This document shows positions 9,190 to 17,902 of a stretch of 64,000 bases of DNA, in pieces; the stretch's first letter is position 1, and every line of letters begins with the position of its first letter. The position numbers and the translations under genes are program-made. Below the pieces are notes generated by a model. That model was not told the DNA's origin. It was given only the letters and a program-made list of their open reading frames with translations, and ran no database searches. Origin of the DNA: Bacteroidales bacterium (GTDB lineage Bacteria; Bacteroidota; Bacteroidia; Bacteroidales; UBA932); NCBI GenBank assembly GCA_017619675.1, contig JAFZRX010000005.1, positions 22,095 through 86,094 on the forward strand, given 5' to 3'.

Positions 9190-10872
9190 CTAATAACCCT
9201 GGTTCTGGTTCAGGTTAGGATTGTTGTCAACCTCTGAGATAGGGATTGGCAGCCAGATCTTGTGGGCCTGGAAATCCTTGTTGAACTTGTCGGAACGCTT
9301 GGCTATCTTCTGGTAGTAAGATCCCATGTCGCCGATGCCCCAGCGGCGGATGTCTACGAAACGCTCGCACTCGAAGGAGGTCTCCTTCGCATCCTCGATG
9401 TCAAGGACGCTCATCACGGCGTCAAGCGTGATGTTGCCGGCCTTGATGGCTGCGTATCCGAAGTCCGCGTTCATGTCGTTGGAACTGTCGTTGTCAGGGT
9501 TTACATATACGGAAGCGACAGGCTCGCGGTCTGCAAGCTTGGCGAGTCCGGCGCGCTGGCGTACGTCGTCAATCTGCTTGATGGCGCCGTTCAGGTCTCC
9601 GGTCTGGGCAAGGCACTCGGCATAGTCCAGCTTGATCTCACCAAGGCGGAAGATACGGTTGTTGGTTCCCTCGCAGTTGTCGGAGTTAACCTGTACGCCG
9701 TTCTCGTACTGGGCCACGTATTTGTTGATCATCACGCGGGTACCGCGGTCCTTCCACAGGTTGTAGTCCTTGTATCCCCACTGGTCGTGTGCAGGGAAGT
9801 CGTTGAAGATATCCGGGTACAGGAGGGTAGCCTCCAGACGCGGGTCATACATTCCGGCCGTGGTCGTAGGAGTGTCGGCTACAGTAACCTCGTTCTTGAA
9901 GGCCCAGAGCAGCCAGCGCTCTGCGTCGTAGTCACCCCATCCAAGAGGGGACAGTCCGTAGAATTTCCACCTCCACATACCGTAATCCGGAGTAGCGCCG
10001 TTGTTGTTACGTCCGTAGTATGCTCCACCGGCACCTGCGGTGTTGGCGTAGTTCTGGATCTCCCAGATTGACTCGGAGTTGTTCTCGGTAGTGATCTTGA
10101 AGTTGTCGTTGAAGTCAGCGACAAGGCTGAATCCTCCGTTCTCAATGATATCCCTGTAGTAAGGCAGGGCCTTGGCGTACTGCTTGTTCCAGTTCATGTA
10201 GGTCTTACCAAGCACGCAGGCTGCGAACCACTTGGTAACACGGTACTGGTTGGCGTACTTGCCGCTGTAGTTCTTGAAGTAGGATCCCGGAAGGACTTTG
10301 TATGCGAATTCCGCATCCTCGACTATCTTCTGGCAAACCTCGTCGAAGGTGTTCTCTGCAGGCTCGTCGCCGGCTTCTGTAACATAGTCGATGTAAGGGA
10401 TCTTGCCGTAAAGCATAACCAGCTGATAATACGCGTATGCGCGGATGGCCTTGGCCTGGCCTATGATCTCGTCCTTGTTGTACTCCTTCCATTCAGTTAC
10501 GTTCTCCTCAGCGAACTGTATTACCTGGTTGCTGCGGAATACCTGCTGGTAAAGCTGGTTCCATGTGGTGGTGTTCCAAAGCCAGGAGTAGTTCTCGTAA
10601 TGGAGCATGATGTAGTTGATCAGGTCCGTGGTGGAGTATGTGAGGCACTCGTCGGACTGGCCTGAGAACTGGTTGGAACTCATCATTGAGTAATATGAGT
10701 TGTAGAAAGAGTGGTAGAGACCTGTCAGGGTGAGGTCAATGTCTCCTTCGGAGTTGAAAGCGGTGTCCTTGGTAAGGGCGTTCGGATTGTCCAGGACAAG
10801 CAGGTCATTTGAGCAGGAGGCGGCGAATAAGGCGCCCAGTGCTATCGTCAATATATATAAGTACTTTTTCAT
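9190..10872 (-). CDS. SusD/RagB-family glycan-binding lipoprotein
   Basis: A 560-residue protein with lipobox AASC (Cys20), TPR-like helices, and the SusD C-terminal signature CERFVDIRRWGIGD near residue 520. It ends with the common SusD tail PISEVDNNPNLNQNQGY. It forms the lid of the SusC transporter encoded 5 bases upstream. Third gene of a GH43-SusC-SusD unit that ends at the shared terminator. The adjoining GH43 enzyme and the facing xylose catabolic genes make arabinoxylan- or xylan-derived oligosaccharides the likely cargo (inference). Confidence 0.95.
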   Translation of the reverse strand: MKKYLYILTIALGALFAASCSNDLLVLDNPNALTKDTAFNSEGDIDLTLTGLYHSFYNSYYSMMSSNQFSGQSDECLTYSTTDLINYIMLHYENYSWLWNTTTWNQLYQQVFRSNQVIQFAEENVTEWKEYNKDEIIGQAKAIRAYAYYQLVMLYGKIPYIDYVTEAGDEPAENTFDEVCQKIVEDAEFAYKVLPGSYFKNYSGKYANQYRVTKWFAACVLGKTYMNWNKQYAKALPYYRDIIENGGFSLVADFNDNFKITTENNSESIWEIQNYANTAGAGGAYYGRNNNGATPDYGMWRWKFYGLSPLGWGDYDAERWLLWAFKNEVTVADTPTTTAGMYDPRLEATLLYPDIFNDFPAHDQWGYKDYNLWKDRGTRVMINKYVAQYENGVQVNSDNCEGTNNRIFRLGEIKLDYAECLAQTGDLNGAIKQIDDVRQRAGLAKLADREPVASVYVNPDNDSSNDMNADFGYAAIKAGNITLDAVMSVLDIEDAKETSFECERFVDIRRWGIGDMGSYYQKIAKRSDKFNKDFQAHKIWLPIPISEVDNNPNLNQNQGY

Positions 10873-10877
10873 AATCC

Positions 10878-13800
10878 CTAGAATGTCATGTTAAGACCGA
10901 AGATGATAGTGTACGGATTTGAAACGCCGGTGCCGTAGTTGCCCGGAGTGAAGATGCCGCCCTTGAAGTCAGGATCGAGACCTGAGAACTTTGTGAGGGT
11001 GAGCATGTTCTGTGCGGTAACGGAAGCGGTGAGGCTCTTGATTACAGTGCCTATGGCTCCCTTAGGCAGCCAGTTGTAACCCAGGGAGATAGAGTTGAAC
11101 TTGAAGAAGTCTCCTCTCTCAAGGAACCTGGTGGTGTAGGCTATGTCATTGTAAGTGTAGCCCTGGCGTGCGCGAGGATACCAGATGTCGTTGTGCTGGT
11201 TCTCGGTGGTCCACCAGTTAAGTCCGCTGCGCAGCTGATGGATGGTGTTTGCGGAACGTCCGTCAACCGTTGAGCGGTAACCGTTCAGGGTGTACTTGAA
11301 GAACTCGCCGAATCCGGAGATCTGGAGGCTCCAGTTCTTGTATTCGGCCATGATGTTCAGGGAAGCCTCGAGGCCCGGCCAAGGACTCTTGTCATAGATG
11401 GCCTGGCGGTCAGAGGTGTTGATACGGCCGTCTCCGTTGACATCCTGGAAGTTGATGTCTCCGGCCTTGGCGTTACGCAGCTTGGAAGCGGCGGCTTCCT
11501 CGTCGGTCTGGAACAGGCCGTCTGCAACTACAAGGTAGAACAGTCCCAGAGGATGGCCAACTTCTGACCAGGTGTTGGTAGTGTAGTAGTTGGTGACGCC
11601 GTATCCCAGTCCGTCAAGGCGGTTCTCGTTATGTGAGAAGTTGGCGCCGATACGGTAGCTGAAGTCGCGGTTAACGTTCTGCCTCCACTGGAGCTGCAGC
11701 TCGATACCGCGGTTGGAAAGGGTGGCGGAGTTAACTACAGGGTTGTTGGTGGCTCCGTTCACACGGAGGATTTCCTGGTTGTAGAGACAGTCCTTTGACT
11801 TGGATACATAGTACTCCAAGGTAACAAGGAGCTGGTTGTTGAGGAATGCCATGTCAATACCGGCGTTGTGCTGGATCAAGGTCTCCCAGGAGATATCCCT
11901 GTTGGAGAGTTCCACGATAGCCTGGCCTGCGGTAGGTGCGAGGCCTCCGGAGTAGTTGTATGATGTATAGCTGTTGATCAGGGACATCCAGTCATAGTTT
12001 CCTACGTTCTGGCTTCCCAGGCGTCCGTAACTGTAACGGATCTTGAAGTCGTTCATCCAGGAAACGTTCCAGAAGTCTTCCTGAGAAACACGCCAGCCCA
12101 CTGACATTGAAGGGAAGAATCCCCACTTGTTGCCGGGTGCGAAGCGTGAAGAACCATCTGCACGTACCGTTGCCTGGAAGAGATACTTGCTGGCGTATGA
12201 ATAGTTAACACGGCCGAAGTAGGAGATCAGGCGGCTCTGGTTGGTGCTTCCGGTAGATCCTGAGAGTACGAGTCCACTGCTCACGTTCTTAAGATAGAAG
12301 CCGCCGGCGGTCTGTACCAGCTGCTGGCGTGCAGAACCTACGCTGCTGCTGAAAGTATCCTGATAGGACTGTCCCAGCACGGCGTTGATGTTATGCTGTC
12401 CAAGGATCTTGTCGTAGTTCAGGGTGTTCTCGATCAGGTAGGTGGTGCTGCGGCTGGCTGAAGCGCTGGCATTGGAAGCCACGTCGGTGAAGTTCAGGGC
12501 GAACTGGGTACCGGTCTCCCAGCTGCGTGAATGGTTGTCATTGATGTTGGCTCCAAGGTTCAGCTTATATTTGAGTCCGTCGATAGGGAGCTTGATCTCT
12601 CCCCAGGCTGATGCGCGGATGTACATGGCCTCGCTGAGGCTGTAGCCGTTGGAGTCGTCGCAGGTGGCCACTACGTTATATGCGGTGGTGTATGCAGGGT
12701 TTCCGGTGTTGTTTCCGATACCCCAGCCCCTCTTTCCGTATACGTCATCGTGGATAGGTACCAGCGGGGACATTCCAACCACGTTGTTGAGGCCGCTGTT
12801 GGAATGGCTCTTGTTGTTGGTGAGACCGAACTGCAGGCTCTGTCCGAAGGTTACTATTCCCTTGGTGAAGGAAGAGGTGATGGATGCGGTCTCACGCCTC
12901 ATTGAACGTCCTATCTGGGCGCCGCTGTTGGCCATGTGTCCGTAGGATACGCGGAAGCGCGCGTCCTGGCTTCCTCCGGATATTGACAGGTCATATTTCT
13001 GCTGGATTCCGGTCTTGTAGTATGCGTCCTGCCAGTCAGTGTTATGTGTCCAGAAGTTAGGTGTGGCAGCCCTTGAAGAACCGGTCGCGCGGCCGTCCTC
13101 GTAGGTCTGGGTGAGGAGGGCGACGGCCTCGTCATGGTCAGCGTAGTTGTCACGCTTGTTCCACTGTACGGAGGTTTGGTTGGAGAAGGAGATGTCCACC
13201 TTTCCGGCCTTGCCCTGCTTGGTTGTGATGATGATAACGCCGTTTGCGGCGCGGGATCCGTAGATGGCCGCCGCAGAGGCGTCCTTGAGGATCTGGATGC
13301 TGTCAATGTCATCAACGTTGAATCCGATGTTGTTGGAAGTAGGGATTCCGTCGATGATGTAGAGAGGGGTGTTGTTGGTGAGGGAGCTAGTACCACGGAT
13401 GAGGACCGTAGGAAGGTCTCCCAGACCGCCGCTTGAACGTACGTTGACACCGGCTGCAAGGCCCTGGAGGGCGTCGGCGATCGAGTTGTTCGCCTTGTTC
13501 TTGTAGTCTGAGGTCTCAATTACGGAAACGGCTCCGGTGAGGTCTGCCTTCTTGATGGATCCGTATCCGATCACGACCATCTCATCGAGCATTTCGGAAG
13601 ATTCGTTCATCACCGCGTTGATGGTACTGCTGTTGCCTACGGCAATCTCCTGAGTATCCATACCGATGAATGAGAAGACCAGTGTGGCTCCGTTGGGAAC
13701 GTTGGGCAGGGTGTAGCGTCCATTGGTATCAGTGCTGGTACCTATGGAATTGTTTCCCCTGACCATTACGGCCACGCCCGGTACCGGTTCGCCTGCAGAA

Positions 13801-13901
13801 TCTGTCACAGTACCGGACACCGTCCTGGTCTGGGAAAATGCTGTGGCTCCGATAAGCATAATGGCTAATGCCATGCAACTCTTTAACAAAAGTCTTTTCA
13901 T
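10878..13901 (-). CDS. SusC-family TonB-dependent outer-membrane transporter
   Basis: A 1007-residue SusC protein. It has a signal peptide ending near AFSQ (about residue 24), a carboxypeptidase-D-like domain (GTVTDSAGEPVPGVAVMV onward), a TonB-box-like MVVIGYGS near 112, a plug domain (TSSLTNNTPLYIIDGIP near 180) and a C-terminal barrel ending in NMTF. It is expected to import oligosaccharides with the SusD lipoprotein that follows 5 bases later. It differs in length and sequence from the SusC at 1718-4903, so the two pairs probably have different ligands rather than being recent duplicates. Confidence 0.96.
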   Translation of the reverse strand: MKRLLLKSCMALAIMLIGATAFSQTRTVSGTVTDSAGEPVPGVAVMVRGNNSIGTSTDTNGRYTLPNVPNGATLVFSFIGMDTQEIAVGNSSTINAVMNESSEMLDEMVVIGYGSIKKADLTGAVSVIETSDYKNKANNSIADALQGLAAGVNVRSSGGLGDLPTVLIRGTSSLTNNTPLYIIDGIPTSNNIGFNVDDIDSIQILKDASAAAIYGSRAANGVIIITTKQGKAGKVDISFSNQTSVQWNKRDNYADHDEAVALLTQTYEDGRATGSSRAATPNFWTHNTDWQDAYYKTGIQQKYDLSISGGSQDARFRVSYGHMANSGAQIGRSMRRETASITSSFTKGIVTFGQSLQFGLTNNKSHSNSGLNNVVGMSPLVPIHDDVYGKRGWGIGNNTGNPAYTTAYNVVATCDDSNGYSLSEAMYIRASAWGEIKLPIDGLKYKLNLGANINDNHSRSWETGTQFALNFTDVASNASASASRSTTYLIENTLNYDKILGQHNINAVLGQSYQDTFSSSVGSARQQLVQTAGGFYLKNVSSGLVLSGSTGSTNQSRLISYFGRVNYSYASKYLFQATVRADGSSRFAPGNKWGFFPSMSVGWRVSQEDFWNVSWMNDFKIRYSYGRLGSQNVGNYDWMSLINSYTSYNYSGGLAPTAGQAIVELSNRDISWETLIQHNAGIDMAFLNNQLLVTLEYYVSKSKDCLYNQEILRVNGATNNPVVNSATLSNRGIELQLQWRQNVNRDFSYRIGANFSHNENRLDGLGYGVTNYYTTNTWSEVGHPLGLFYLVVADGLFQTDEEAAASKLRNAKAGDINFQDVNGDGRINTSDRQAIYDKSPWPGLEASLNIMAEYKNWSLQISGFGEFFKYTLNGYRSTVDGRSANTIHQLRSGLNWWTTENQHNDIWYPRARQGYTYNDIAYTTRFLERGDFFKFNSISLGYNWLPKGAIGTVIKSLTASVTAQNMLTLTKFSGLDPDFKGGIFTPGNYGTGVSNPYTIIFGLNMTF

Positions 13902-13950
13902 ATGCCTTTGGTTTAAAATTAGATTATAGTAAGGTTGAAAGATAATTCAG

Positions 13951-15105
13951 TTACGGAAGGTATTTCTCTCCCAGGACAAGCTTGTCGCCGCTCAGGTCCA
14001 CGGTCCATATTTCAGGCTTGCGCGGGCCGTCGCCCTCGGAATGATGGATGGCCATGAGGGTCTTGCCTTCGAATGACTTGAACAGCATTGCATGTCCGGA
14101 ATTGTCTCCCTTGAAGGAATCCTCTTCCTGGATCCATGGTCCGTCAATGGTGCCTGACTCGGAATATGCCACGCCTTCGCAGTAGCGGTTCTTTCCCCAG
14201 CTGGCCCATATCATTCCCAGGCGCCCGGTACCGGTTCGGAACAGTTCGGGCCCGTCTGTTACCCAGCCGGGAATCTTCATTCCGTAGGTGGCCTCGCCGT
14301 TGCCGTTCATCTCATATACCCACGGCGCCTCGCTGGCGCGGAACATGGTCTTTGGCTTGGTGAGGGGAGTGCTGAAGTCATCGCTCATCTCCATGTATTC
14401 CATGGTGCCGTCGATTGTCTGCAGCCACTCGTGCACGAACACTACGTAGTTCTTGCCGCCCTCGCTCCAGATTGTGCCGTCCAGGATGGCCCAGTTGCGG
14501 GGGTACAGGCAGAAGTCATATTCATTTACGATTGGCTTGTAAGGGCCCTTTGCGGTATCGGAAACCAGGACCATTGACTGGGCGCGGTGCACGTTGTAAC
14601 GGCGCGGTATCACGTCCACAAGGTCATCGCGGTCGCTGAAGGTACCAATGAAATAATACTTGTCCCCAATGTGGTGGAGCTCCGCGGCGGCTACGCCTCC
14701 GGATTTCTCCATCCATGTGCCTGACACATCGTAAGCCTGGTAGGGACCGGTCCACATGTTGAGGTCAGGGGATGTGTAGATGCGCCCTCCGGTGCTGGTG
14801 AGGTAGTACAGGTGTGTGGCCTCGTCTGCAAGGATGAACGGGTCGCTCATGGAAAGCTCTGCAAGCGGGACTGTCTTTACCTCCGGCGCCGGCCGCGGCT
14901 GCTGGGGACGCGCTGCGGCACCCTGGGTTGCCGGCCGCGCGGATCCGAAGCCTTTCTGGCCCGGGTCGGAAGGCGGGGCCTGCTCGCCTGGAACCAAAGG
15001 TTCCTGCGGCTCTGCTATACAGGGCTTGGGCGCATTGTTGCAGGATACGGTAATTGCGCATACTGCCAATGCCATTGACAATAGGTTAAGTCTGGTTCTG
15101 AACAT
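13951..15105 (-). CDS. Glycoside hydrolase family 43 lipoprotein (probable arabinofuranosidase/xylosidase)
   Basis: A 384-residue protein. The lipobox ITVSC places Cys22 at the mature N-terminus, followed by a Pro/Gln-rich linker of about 55 residues and then a five-bladed propeller. The three expected acidic residues are visible: Asp88 in MSDPFI (general base), Asp in AILDGTIW (pKa modulator) and Glu in DGPELF (general acid). GH43 enzymes cleave alpha-L-arabinofuranosyl or beta-xylosyl bonds; which one cannot be told from this sequence. As a lipoprotein it may act at the cell surface or in the periplasm. First gene of the unit with SusC and SusD, with a good promoter at 15142-15173. Confidence 0.9.
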   Translation of the reverse strand: MFRTRLNLLSMALAVCAITVSCNNAPKPCIAEPQEPLVPGEQAPPSDPGQKGFGSARPATQGAAARPQQPRPAPEVKTVPLAELSMSDPFILADEATHLYYLTSTGGRIYTSPDLNMWTGPYQAYDVSGTWMEKSGGVAAAELHHIGDKYYFIGTFSDRDDLVDVIPRRYNVHRAQSMVLVSDTAKGPYKPIVNEYDFCLYPRNWAILDGTIWSEGGKNYVVFVHEWLQTIDGTMEYMEMSDDFSTPLTKPKTMFRASEAPWVYEMNGNGEATYGMKIPGWVTDGPELFRTGTGRLGMIWASWGKNRYCEGVAYSESGTIDGPWIQEEDSFKGDNSGHAMLFKSFEGKTLMAIHHSEGDGPRKPEIWTVDLSGDKLVLGEKYLP

Positions 15106-15141
15106 ATGGTTATATGTTTATAGTGTCTAAGTGGTTTATAT

Positions 15142-15173
15142 CAAAAGTAGTGATTATTATAGTAATGTGCAAT
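15142..15173 (-). promoter_or_regulatory. Promoter of the GH43-susC-susD unit
   Basis: On the minus strand, ATTG (complement of 15170-15173) and TACTTTTG (complement of 15142-15149) are 20 bp apart. The start is expected near 15135, about 30 nt before the GH43 ATG. It lies downstream of the hairpin at 15191-15215, so the operon can be transcribed independently of what comes from the trmD side. Confidence 0.65.
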
Positions 15174-15184
15174 CAAATAATAAA

Positions 15185-15298
15185 AGATTTAAAGCCCGCT
15201 GTCACAGCGGGCTTTAATGGTTAGTTAGTAGTGTATTACCTTAAAGAAGGCTAATTATGTTGGTTAGAATTATCAGCTAGGACTTAATCGTTTTAAGT
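15185..15298 (-). ncRNA. Candidate small RNA between trmD and GH43
   Basis: This minus-strand stretch has its own full promoter (15305-15334) at one end and an intrinsic terminator (15191-15215 plus a T-rich tail) at the other. The predicted transcript is about 110 nt and has no plausible reading frame. Its first bases form a perfect 7-bp hairpin (15281-15287 with 15293-15299) and its 3' end is the 11-bp terminator stem. The structure fits a trans-acting small RNA. The alternative is an attenuated leader of the GH43 operon, but that gene has a separate promoter downstream. No known RNA family is recognised. Confidence 0.5.
15191..15215 (-). terminator. Strong hairpin terminator
   Basis: Perfect 11-bp stem (15191-15201 with 15205-15215) and 3-nt loop, followed on the minus strand by AAATCTTTTA. 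It ends the candidate small RNA and probably also trmD transcription, protecting the GH43 promoter from read-through. Confidence 0.75.
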
Positions 15299-15304
15299 CT
15301 GTTG

Positions 15305-15334
15305 CAAAGGTACACCTATTTTTTGATTTTGCAA
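15305..15334 (-). promoter_or_regulatory. Orphan promoter downstream of trmD
   Basis: Minus-strand TTG (complement of 15332-15334), 19-bp spacer, TACCTTTG (complement of 15305-15312). This is a consensus Bacteroidetes promoter with no coding sequence behind it before the terminator at 15191, which is why the interval is proposed as a small RNA gene. Confidence 0.7.
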
Positions 15335-15374
15335 CACAAAAAACAAAAAAATCAAGAAAAATTATATTTTGATT

Positions 15375-16058
15375 TTAAAATTTTTTAGAAAGTAGCTCTG
15401 GCCGGAGTTCCTTTGTCCTCTGGAGCGCCTGCTCGTCCTGCCATGACTGGATTAACTTGGGATTGCCGCTTAACAGCACGTCCGGAACTTTCCAGCCGTT
15501 GAACTCCGCGGGACGGGTATAGACGGGAGGGGAGAGGAGGTCGTCCTGGAAGGAATCGCTGAGGGCGGAGGTCTCGTCCGTCAGGGCGCCGGGTATCAGG
15601 CGGACTATGGAGTCCGCCACCACGGCGGCCGGGATCTCGCCTCCGCTCAGGACATAGTCCCCTATGGAAATCTCCCTTGTGATGAGGTGCTCGCGGATGC
15701 GGTGGTCAATTCCCTTGTAGTGTCCGCAGAGGAGAATAATGTTCTCCTTGAGTGATAGTTCGTTGGCCATTCCCTGGTTGAGGAGTTCGCCGTCAGGGGA
15801 CATGTAGATGATTTCGTCATAAGTGCGTTCGGCAGTGAGTTCGTTTATCATCTTGAACACGGGTTCCACCATCATCACCATGCCGGCGTCGCCGCCGTAG
15901 CAGTAGTCGTCCACGGACTTGTGGGGCCCCAGTCCGTATTTGCGGATGTTGTGTACGTGTATCTCCACAAGGCCTTTTTTTATGGCCCTGCCAACTATTG
16001 AGTGGCTCAGCGGACTCTCCAATAATTCAGGTACGACGGTAAGTATATCTATCCTCAT
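15375..16058 (-). CDS. trmD: tRNA (guanine-37-N1)-methyltransferase
   Basis: Methylates G37 next to the anticodon of several tRNAs using S-adenosylmethionine. I place the start at 16058 ([13 protein letters not shown]), the usual TrmD N-terminus, giving 227 residues. The longer frame to 16103 only adds a non-conserved stretch. The SPOUT knot region is clear: GHYKGIDHR near residue 114 and [15 protein letters not shown] near 130, with the C-terminal helix domain following. It is single-gene here, divergent from the DUF349 gene. Confidence 0.96.
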   Translation of the reverse strand: MRIDILTVVPELLESPLSHSIVGRAIKKGLVEIHVHNIRKYGLGPHKSVDDYCYGGDAGMVMMVEPVFKMINELTAERTYDEIIYMSPDGELLNQGMANELSLKENIILLCGHYKGIDHRIREHLITREISIGDYVLSGGEIPAAVVADSIVRLIPGALTDETSALSDSFQDDLLSPPVYTRPAEFNGWKVPDVLLSGNPKLIQSWQDEQALQRTKELRPELLSKKF

Positions 16059-16112
16059 TTTGACATTAATCCTTTTGCGTAGCAAAAATAGCAAATAGTT
16101 CAAAAATTTAGG

Positions 16113-16120
16113 TATATTTG
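16113..16120 (+). promoter_or_regulatory. -7 element of the DUF349-yidC-yggS unit
   Basis: TATATTTG matches the Bacteroidetes -7 box; no clear TTG lies 19-21 bp upstream. The start is expected near 16127, about 20 nt before the ATG at 16148. Confidence 0.45.
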
Positions 16121-16147
16121 TAGGCTAATACTTAATTAACATCTATT

Positions 16148-17899
16148 ATGAGTGAGAATAATATTCCTGATGTTGTAAACCAGGCATCAGATGTACTTGA
16201 AACCGTAGAAGCGGCAGTAGAACAGACAGTAGAAACGGCAACCGGCGCAGCGGAGAAGACCTTCGAGGAACTTATAGAGTCCTTCAAGGAGATATTCAGC
16301 GACGAGCAGAAGATGAAGAGGCAGAAGGAGCTGGAGGCCATCAGGACCGCATTCTACAAGAAACTAAACAAGGAAAAGACAGAAGAGAATCCTCTGACTG
16401 AAGTGGAGGAGACCTTCAAATCATTATATGAAGACTTCAAGGCCGAGCGCGCGGAATACAACAAGACGCTTGACAAGGAAAGGGGAGAGAACCTTGAGAA
16501 GAAGAAGGCTGTCCTGGAGGACCTGAAGGCCCTTGTGGAGACACAGGAGGACATCAACGCCACCTTCCCCGCATTCCGCGACATCCAGGCCCGCTGGAAA
16601 GAGATAGGTCCGGTTCCCGCCGCAAACTTCCGCGATATCAACGACACCTACCAGTACTATGTCGTTAAATTCTACGACATGGTAAAGATCAACCACGACC
16701 TGCGCGACCTTGACTTCAAGAAGAACCTTGAGGTCAAGGAGAAATTCTGCGAGGCGGCCGAGAAGCTCGCTGAGAATCCCAACGTAGTTGAGGCATTCCG
16801 CGAGCTCCAGAAGCTGCACGAGCAGTGGAAGGAGTACGGCCCCGTGGCAAAGGAATACCGCGAGTCCATCTGGGACCGCTTCAAGGCGGCCACCGCAGTA
16901 ATCAACAAGAAGTACCAGGCCCATTTCGAGGACCTCAAGGGCGAGCAGGCGGAGAACCTCGCGGCAAAGTCAAAGCTTTGCGAGAAGGTTGAGGAGATCG
17001 CTGCCAAGGCCGAGGCCGGAGAAGTCGCTTCCAACGAGTGGAACGTCCTGGCCAGCCAGATAGAGGGCATCCAGAAAGAGTGGAAGTCAATAGGCTTTGC
17101 CTCCAAGAAGGACAACCAGAAGATCTACGACCGCTTCCGCGCAGCCTGCGACCGTTTCTACCTCAAGAAGCGCGACTTCTACGTAGACTACAAGGGCAGC
17201 ATGGTTGAGAACCTGGCCAAGAAGGTGAAGATAGTTGAGCAGGCGGAGGCCCTCAAGTCCAGCACTGAGTGGAAGAAGGCAACCGACCAGTTCATCCAGC
17301 TCCAGAAGCAGTGGAAGGAGATAGGCCCGGTAGCCCACAAGAAGGGAGACCAGCTGTGGAAGCGCTTCCGCGCCGCCTGCGACGAATTCTTCGCCGAGAG
17401 GGACAAGAACGCCAAGCCGGAGAACGACTACCACTTCAACCTCAAGGCAAAGAAGAAGATCATAGAGGAGATCAACGCATATGTTCCTTCAGATGACGCC
17501 GCCGCCAACGAGGAGGCCGCAAAGGAGTTCATCCAGAAGTGGCAGGCAATAGGCTTCGTGCCTTTCAAGGAGAAAGAGAAGATTGCCGCCGCATACAAGG
17601 AGGCCTTCCAGGCCAAGTTCCCTGGCATGAACACCAGGGGAGACCGCAGGGGCGCAGGCAGGAACTTCCAGAAGGCTCCACGCTCGGAGAAAGACATCCT
17701 TATCCAGCAATACAACGAACTCCAGCAGGATATCGACACCTATGAGAACAACATAGGATTCTTTGCCATGTCCAAGAATTCAGAGCCGCTCATCAACCAG
17801 ATGAGGGAAAAGATCGAGGTGGCCAAGGGAGAACTCAAGGCCCTTCAGGACAAGATCCGCCAGCTGGAGGAAGCAGAGGCCGCAAACGAACAGGAGTAG
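16148..17899 (+). CDS. DUF349 repeat protein
   Basis: A 583-residue, highly charged, helical protein built from about five repeats of the DUF349 type. Each carries a tryptophan-containing WKEIGPV- or WKSIGFA-like turn (near residues 150, 230, 310, 390 and 460). The N-terminal 60 residues are acidic, and the last 60 are a coiled coil with Gln/Glu runs. DUF349 proteins are widespread in Bacteroidetes; a ribosome- or stress-linked role has been proposed in other bacteria, but none can be assigned here. It is 3 bases upstream of yidC and probably co-transcribed with it. Confidence 0.85.
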   Translation: MSENNIPDVVNQASDVLETVEAAVEQTVETATGAAEKTFEELIESFKEIFSDEQKMKRQKELEAIRTAFYKKLNKEKTEENPLTEVEETFKSLYEDFKAERAEYNKTLDKERGENLEKKKAVLEDLKALVETQEDINATFPAFRDIQARWKEIGPVPAANFRDINDTYQYYVVKFYDMVKINHDLRDLDFKKNLEVKEKFCEAAEKLAENPNVVEAFRELQKLHEQWKEYGPVAKEYRESIWDRFKAATAVINKKYQAHFEDLKGEQAENLAAKSKLCEKVEEIAAKAEAGEVASNEWNVLASQIEGIQKEWKSIGFASKKDNQKIYDRFRAACDRFYLKKRDFYVDYKGSMVENLAKKVKIVEQAEALKSSTEWKKATDQFIQLQKQWKEIGPVAHKKGDQLWKRFRAACDEFFAERDKNAKPENDYHFNLKAKKKIIEEINAYVPSDDAAANEEAAKEFIQKWQAIGFVPFKEKEKIAAAYKEAFQAKFPGMNTRGDRRGAGRNFQKAPRSEKDILIQQYNELQQDIDTYENNIGFFAMSKNSEPLINQMREKIEVAKGELKALQDKIRQLEEAEAANEQE

Positions 17900-17902
17900 C
17901 GT

